From positions 9,258,831 to 9,322,830 of the forward strand of contig NC_034009.1 in the NCBI RefSeq assembly GCF_000346465.2: a stretch of DNA of 64,000 bases, given 5' to 3'. Shown piece by piece: positions 57,766 through 64,000 of this stretch. Positions within the stretch are counted from its first letter, which is position 1, and every line of letters begins with the position of its first letter. A program made the translations under genes and the position numbers. Origin of the DNA: Prunus persica (Eukaryota > Streptophyta > Magnoliopsida > Rosales > Rosaceae). The notes beneath the pieces are model-generated. The model saw only the letters and a list, made by a program, of their open reading frames with translations, ran no database searches and was not told the DNA's origin.

Positions 57766-59903
57766 ATGGAAAGTTTCGTTGGAGCTGGGCTTTCACCTGG
57801 ATGTTGCATTGTGAGGAAGAAGAGGAGTGTTGTAGCACAAAAACCTCGCTTAGATCCCCCCATATTTTCACCGACCTCTAATATTTTTCCACCCTTTGGA
57901 AACATGGATAAGGATCAGAATAATAAGGAGAAAGTAGTTCTTTTTGATGGATTGGGAAGGGGGAACAAGCTGAAGAAGTTAAAGCTTAAGCTTGGAGGTG
58001 TTACTCATACAATCCACACCAAGTATACAACAGATTTTGGCTGTGGTGGTGGCTCTTCCATCGCTAAATCTTCAAGCTTGATCGATGCCTTCACACCCCA
58101 ACTGAAGCCCCTTCCTCAGGTTCCTCACTCTGATTCTTGTAATTATTGCAACTGTTAATATGTCTCATTTTGGACCACCTGTATAAGTGGAATTTATTTT
58201 TTTAACCTGTCTGATTTTCCAATGAATTTGATTTTTCTTCTGTGTAATCACAACTGTAATGACAATGAACTCTTTAAATCGTTTGTAGTCCAATGATGGC
58301 TATTTTGGTTTCACAAGTTACTTTATAGAAAGAAATACCCCCATTTTTAGAAGGAATTGTATGTGACTTGTTCCGTTTTTCATGTTTCCAAAATATGGAT
58401 GCCTTGTCATTTTACTTTTCACCCAGATGAGAGCTTGTTTAGTAATATTGTTGATGCAGGATGATGTAGGTGGAGGTCCCTTCTGTTCTGATGGGGGAAA
58501 TGGCTTTGGAGTTAAACGAAAAGACCACTTGAAAGTTGATTCTAGTTCTAGAAAGGAGTATTCTTCAAAAGGAAAAATCTTTAAGGAAAGTGCTCCAATG
58601 GATAATGAACCAGTTCGTAAGAGCAAGCGGGTTCCTAAGAGATGTGTCTTAGATGCGGATGAGGATGATGATGAAGATGAGGAAATCCGATTCCTTGGAA
58701 GACTAAGTGATTCTAAGGTTGCTCGTTCAGAGAGAATTCAAATGAATGATGACTTTCATGGAGATGCTAATGGAGAATATAAATCATCAAGATTGGGAAA
58801 AGATAGGAGAAACAAGTCAAGATCAGAGAAAAAGTACAAGGACAAAGACTATTTGGAAGAAGAGGAAGAACTGGCATCTGATGATGAGCCTGAACCAAAT
58901 GGAAAGAAGCTGAAAAAGGGATCTCTTTGTTTACCTCCAGAAGGGTGGAAAGAATCACCCCCCACTACACGCAACCGTGCCCTCCAGTCCGGAAAAGATA
59001 TTTTAACTGGTGCTGGTTCAGGTTTTCATGAACTTGCAACTGATTTGCTTCCTGCCCCATCTAAAAGTGCGCATCTTCTCTCTTTGTTTATTGCGTAATT
59101 CTGGTTATATTTATATGCATATGTGTACTAAACTTGTTTTCAGTTTTTCTGTTGGCTGGTTGACCGCAGGAAAGGAGAAGGTCTCTGAAGTGGAACGACA
59201 ATTAAAGAAAGCTGAGGCTACACAGAGACGTAAAGTACAGTCAGAGAAGGCAGCTAGGGAAGCTGAGGTTTGGCCTTTATATCAGGTTTTATAATATTAT
59301 CTCAGGTGACAAATGTAGAAACAGTCTCACTTCTAATTTTTAGGCTGAGGCAATCAGAAAGATACTTGGTCAAGATTCGAAGAAGAAGAAGAAGGAAGAA
59401 AAACTTAAGCAGCAGAGGGATGAATTGATTCAGGTATTTGGAAATTATTGAATATTTGTCTTCTTTTTCTCATGGCTGTTTGAATTTGTTATGATGCAGT
59501 GTTGACTATAATATTATGCAGGGAAGGACTGGCAGTGCTGTCACACTGGCACCGAACACTGTCCGATGGGTCATCGGTCCTAACGGAACGATCGTTACAT
59601 TCTCTGATGATATTGGTCTGCCAGGTATATTCAGTCCAGTGCCCTGCAGGTACGGCATTTGCTTCCTTCTTACCATCCCCAGTTTTTGTTTTTAATCTTT
59701 AAATGTTGCTTTTGCTTCATGTAACTGGCACGTAAATTTGATGATTTGTGTTATTTAGCTATCCTCCCCCACGTGAAAAATGTGCGGGTCCAAATTGCAC
59801 GAATGCATACAAGTATCGGGATTCCAAGTCGAAGCTTCCTCTGTGCAGTCTTCATTGTTACAGGGCAATACAAGAAATGATGCAGCCTCTAATTTCTTGC
59901 TGA
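57766..59903 (+). CDS. INO80 complex subunit B-like (PAPA-1 / HIT zinc finger) protein
   Basis: Six exons (57766-58119, 58460-59066, 59170-59267, 59344-59433, 59522-59649, 59759-59903) give 473 residues, all with GT-AG ends. The N-terminal KLKKLKLKLGGVTHTIHTKY motif recurs in plant INO80B proteins. A long charged region with acidic runs (DEDDDEDEE) is followed by the Lys/Glu-rich PAPA-1 segment (EVERQLKKAEATQRRKVQSE, AIRKILGQDSKKKKKEEKLK). The C-terminal HIT-type zinc finger follows VRWVIGPNG: REKCAGPNCTNAYKYRD, then LPLCSLHCYRAIQE. Such proteins are Ies2/INO80B subunits that activate the nuclear INO80 chromatin remodeller. Start chosen at the first in-frame Met; MDKDQ at 57904 is an alternative. 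Confidence 0.88.
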
Positions 59904-60784
59904 TATCATCTCCCCCTGCCCATCATTTTGAACCAATTAATATGTTTGATGTAGGCAGACGGATAATGGAAACTCATCATTTTGAAGTTATGCTGGAATT
60001 GCGCTAGATCATCCCCTTCAAATTGTCCACTAACCACTAATGTTTTGTTAGGATAAGCAAATTATGCTGTAAGTGCAATTAATTAGAGTAGTTATATGAA
60101 AAACGGATGTGTTTCAATGCTGCATTATAATTAGTGGCTTGTGCTAATTTTGGCGCGAGGGAAACATGTTTGAATCAAATAATGCTATTTTCTGACTGCA
60201 TATGCACCACTAAAAATCCACGTGGACCTCTGTTGCCAAACAAAAACATGGCCACCGTGTTAACGTTTTGACTTCCCATGCCCTTATAACAAAGTCTTGT
60301 GCTAGTTGTTTTGTTACTGGAGAAAATGAGTACGTTAATTGAAAATAAATAAGATGAAAAATTTCGATTGATCCATAGGCAGGAACGAATTATAGTAATT
60401 TGTTCCAACCCGAGACATAAACAAAGACAAGGATAATCTTTCTGAAGCAAAAAAGACTCGAGAAATCGAAAATAACCTTAACTACAAGGTCAGGCATCGT
60501 ATGCATAAAGGTGGTCACCGGTCACCAGAATTTTCATATATCAAAGAGACTTTCATATATCGAAGATTTGTCAATTTCTGTGACATGAATATGTTTCTGG
60601 GATGACCAAGCTTACAAATGCAAAACAGGTTAAGTTTACTTACAATTGTATACAATAAGACGATCATAATTGATAATAGATCACAAATTCTCCAAATAGA
60701 TGTAAAACTTTAAACAGAAGTCTTTTAGCTACTATAAGGCAAAGGCATCTTCTGTTACCAAGGCAGTACCAATCATCTCTAAAT
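59904..60784. other. convergent 3' intergenic region
   Basis: The INO80B-like gene and UBC32 converge here. No ORF or repeat of note is seen; the DNA is presumably the two 3' UTRs and spacer. Confidence 0.5.
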
Positions 60785-62741
60785 CTAAGATCCATCCATG
60801 AAAACAGCACCGTGTCCGCTAGATTTCATAAACTTCTTAAATAGAAGAACCATAATTGCAATGGTAAGTCCAACAGCAGCCCATGTGAACAAGCGATCAT
60901 CGGCCGGTTTTTGTACTTTCATTTCTGGCCTTTGTAGCAGCTGACTTGATCCACCGGAAGGAGCTGCATTCAATGTCCTCGCTACTTCAGGGCCTGGGTT
61001 ACCATTCAAAGGGGCTTCCTGTACTTCTTCAACAATCCTGTCCCCTACTGCTGGGTTTGGAGACCCTTCTGCAGCAGCTTCCCCAGCAGGTGTGGCTCCA
61101 TCATGTTGGGAACTCACCTGAACCTCGCCTTCCCTGTTTGAAGGATGCTCTTTGGAATCCTGTGAGGGGCTCAGTTGAGGAACAGGTGGTACCTTGCTTA
61201 GCATACATTCATGAATCTGTGAAATTAACATATCCGTTAGCAAGTTTTCGTCATGAAATGCTAGTCTATGTTGATTGCAATGAAACTTTCAGTAGGTATG
61301 TACCTCATCAATTAGCTTCTGACGTTCAACAGTGCCATATCTTGGGGCTGCTGCACGAGATTTGATGGCCAGGGAACGCCTTTCTTCCTTCTTGTATTCT
61401 ACTGAACCCAATGCACCATTTGGGTTGGTGGGCATAAATGCAATAAGTGCAACTAAAGCAGTTCGCACTGCAAACAGCAACAGTACATTAGCAAGACGAA
61501 AATAAAATGCCACAACTCAAATTTCGGCTGTCTTTCCCATTAGCACACAGACCATATTCCCAATCCCGATTAAAATGTCAATAACTGAATAAATACACAC
61601 TAAGAATAAAAATAGGAAAAGATCAAAACACGTCACATTATAGAAAACAATGGATGAAGCCAAGACAATTAGTTCAGGTTGCGGCATGGACTTATAGTGA
61701 TTTGGTCATTGGACTAAGCAGTCCAGTTCCAACTCCATTTCAAGCCAATCATGGTTTAGTGGTGTATCTATCTATTAAAATGTTATGAGTTCAGGTGTGC
61801 ATGATTGGGCTAAGCTTGGATGCCCCTTACTAAATGCATATTGGAAAATTGCTAAACCTATCCGGCATGAGTGAACCACATTTAGCTACCTAGTAATCAG
61901 CTTCCAAATTTAAACATCATATGAAAGTTTGTCTGCATTATACACTACTACTAGCATACACAATCCCTCAGAAAGAATGAAACTCACCGCTCCATGATGG
62001 CTGCCAGTGCTCGGGATGATGATTCGATATGCTTAAGCAAATCTTGGTTTGGGTTTCGAAGCGACCATTTGGCTGCAAGTAAAGTAAATAAGCCAACACC
62101 CTAATAATGAAAACTAACCCAATCAGCAAAAGAGCCCATAAACCTCAAAAAGCAAGAACCTATTACCGTCAACAACATAAATGAAGGAGGCTTGAATGGG
62201 TATTCCGCCGGCAACTGGATCCGCCCATGATAAATCCCACCCTCAAATTCGGTTTCACTAGGGCCTCTGATTGCAAATTGCCAGTCAAATATGTTCTCCT
62301 GAAAACAAATACCAATGAGCTAACAACTAAAGATATCGACAGATTGATAATTAGCATTTTGGCCAAACAACATGCCCAATTCCAATAGCGGAAAAGCGAA
62401 GTGACCAACTATGCCCAATGTTTTCTTCAAAAAACCACAACAAATTATCTTAGAACAAATTCGAGTGCTAAAAATCCCAATTCAGCTCGAACCCAATACT
62501 CAAAATTCAAATAGAATTGAAATTCCCCTATCAAAATCTTAACTTACCCATCAAAGTGAAATTAAACCAAAAGTCAAAGATCAATTACATAAAATAAAAA
62601 TGAAAGGGCATGGGAAAAGTAAAAAATAACCTCGAGGGGGAGGCTCATGAAATCGTCGGAGGGATTGGATTGCATCTCCTTAACCTCCTGTAGAATCCGC
62701 TTCACCGCTGGGTTCTTCAGGTTGTACTTGTCCTCCGCCAT
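60785..62741 (-). CDS. UBC32: tail-anchored ubiquitin-conjugating enzyme UBC32
   Basis: Five exons (62741-62631, 62298-62167, 62072-61988, 61467-61304, 61216-60785) give 307 residues (Arabidopsis UBC32 about 309). It opens MAEDKYNLKNPAVKRILQEV. The UBC fold contains GPSETEFEGGIYHGRI, PAEYPFKPPSFMLLT, PNGRFETQTKICLSISNHHP with the active Cys in KICLSI, and HWQPSWS. This is the Ubc6/UBE2J type, lacking the canonical HPN in its usual place. A Ser/Pro/Glu-rich linker leads to a C-terminal transmembrane helix (FTWAAVGLTIAIMVLLFKKF), a tail anchor in the ER. The enzyme works in ER-associated degradation, and Arabidopsis UBC32 affects brassinosteroid receptor turnover and salt response. Confidence 0.95.
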
Positions 62742-64000
62742 CACCCTCCGATCCGATCCGATTCGATTCGATTTTGTTCGATCTGCGCAGATCCGACCCG
62801 ATCCACAACCACCTCTTCTGGTTAACAAAACTTTAAATTTACAATTATTATACGAAGCGGAGAGAAAAAAGAGACCTGCCGGTGTTTATAGGTGTGATTG
62901 AGATAGCACTCGCTGATTTTTGTTCGTTCTTCGCCACGTCTTCCGATGTGCGTTTGCTTACGTGTCATAATATTACTGGATACTGTGGAGCTAACTTTGT
63001 TTATGTTAAAGTGACTTGATGGATTAATTGGGTAAATTAAATCCATCGCACAACACTCGGCCTTCTTCGGGTCCAAGCTTGCTTGTTATAATATCCTACA
63101 AATCTGATCCTCGCTCAACTAGATCCTAAGGCTCAAAATTGGGGGTCAATGCGTAGTTGAGACGTCAATTGGTGTCTACGCCCTTAATTTAAGTTATTTA
63201 TTGTGAATGACAATTCCTGCAGGTTGGAGGGACATTGGTACGTAATGCAAGTTTAAGAAGACTCAAAATTAAATTAAAAGTTCGGATGAACAAAGTGACA
63301 CAAGGTCCGGAGTTAAGGAGTATTGTTAAATTTTTTCCCTTTCAATTTATTTCAGGTGATGATTTTGATACTCCAAAATCAAGAAGTTTAAGCCCAACAT
63401 TATAAATTCCCCCTTCCAAACACAAAAGTAAAAGAACTTGATTATAGAATCTTACCTATAATCGACTATATCACAAGACGAACTGCTTCTCACTCATACT
63501 TGATGCTCGTGTTGGTTAATGTTCCTTTTTTTCTTCTTCTTCTTTTCTTCCTTCCTTTTGTTAAGCTTTGCTTCATAGAGAATTGGTGGTTGATATTGAA
63601 CATTTTGAAGATACAGAGTACGTTTTCTCTTCGACATATAAGTATATACTTTGATTTGATGGTCCTTGTATATACACATACAAATTTGAAGGGCTAAACG
63701 GCTACTTGTGTCGTGTTCCATGCTATATATATATATATATTCGCTTGTACCCAACTGGGGTTGCTTTGGTCAGCCGCTGGAGCTCATCAAGGCGTGCATG
63801 CCTGCCCGGCCACGGTCTGCACCAGCTATTAGGTCTGTGCAAAAATGTGTAGAATCCGTCGCTGTTGCTCTCGAATCCTACAAGGTACTGTTACAAGCTA
63901 ATGACAGGTAAAATATAAACACAGTAACATCCAACTTCTGTCGGCTGTCGCTCTCAGAGCCTCCTCAGCTCTTTGGATTGAAAGCACAACAAGCTTTGTA
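62742..64000. other. UBC32 promoter and right-edge DNA
   Basis: 62742-62900 is the UBC32 leader. Further right the DNA is AT-rich. A short open frame at 63708-63911 includes a GC-richer stretch (63765-63900: LVPNWGCFGQPLELIKACM, then VESVAVALESYK). Its protein is not recognised and may be an exon or relic of a gene beyond the edge. No confident gene. Confidence 0.35.

Overview
The window reads as nuclear DNA of a eudicot plant, most like a Rosaceae (Prunus-type) genome. It has compact intron-containing genes with GT-AG junctions, AT-rich intergenic DNA, a Cassandra TRIM element, Ty1/copia remnants and many MITE-type repeats. No tRNA, rRNA operon or CRISPR feature was recognised. The only 5S-like sequence is inside the Cassandra LTRs. 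Gene identities come from reading conserved motifs and splicing exons by eye; no database search was possible.

Layout. 1-6 kb: two tandem CrRLK1L (FERONIA/ANXUR-type) genes. The first keeps only the malectin-like ectodomain and the second is a full receptor kinase. 6.2-7.8 kb: a terminal-inverted-repeat (TIR) transposon with a complete Cassandra element nested in it. 8-11 kb: a long GA microsatellite, a TPD1-like pseudogene and a decayed copia element. 11.9-15.5 kb (-): HCF107, a chloroplast HAT-repeat RNA-stabilising factor. 17.7-22.7 kb (-): a FIP1-type polyadenylation factor. 23.1 kb: a DNA ligase 1 gene relic. 23.8-28.0 kb (-): an OB-fold/zinc-ribbon protein. 28.2-29.2 kb: a relative of the first TIR element carrying a broken calmodulin-like gene fragment. 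30.9-33.1 kb (-): membrane cyclophilin CYP21-4. 34.5-36.1 kb (-): a methyltransferase-like gene with an in-frame stop and an upstream ORF. 36-41 kb: gene-poor repeats. 41.1-42.7 kb (+): a HOOKLESS1-like N-acetyltransferase. 43.4-48.1 kb (-): ALDH22A1. 48.7-51.0 kb: three repeat elements. 51.3-52.6 kb (+): a DUF247 protein. 53.5-54.7 kb (+): a universal stress protein. 55.6-56.5 kb (+): a pectin methylesterase/invertase inhibitor. 57.8-59.9 kb (+): an INO80 subunit B-like PAPA-1/HIT-finger protein. 60.8-62.7 kb (-): the tail-anchored E2 UBC32. The last kilobase holds no gene I could identify.

The genes are independent transcription units. Their order is informative all the same: FIP1 / CYP21-4 / ALDH22A1 and HCF107 / USP / UBC32 match two Arabidopsis chromosome 3 neighbourhoods (from memory, At3g66652-66658 and At3g17000-17040), interleaved here.

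I found no clearly new multigene system. The best leads are the kinase-less CrRLK1L copy, the nested transposons with a recoverable empty site, the captured calmodulin-like fragment, the methyltransferase-like gene with uORF and internal stop, the phase-0 modular exons of HCF107, and a three-copy dispersed repeat.
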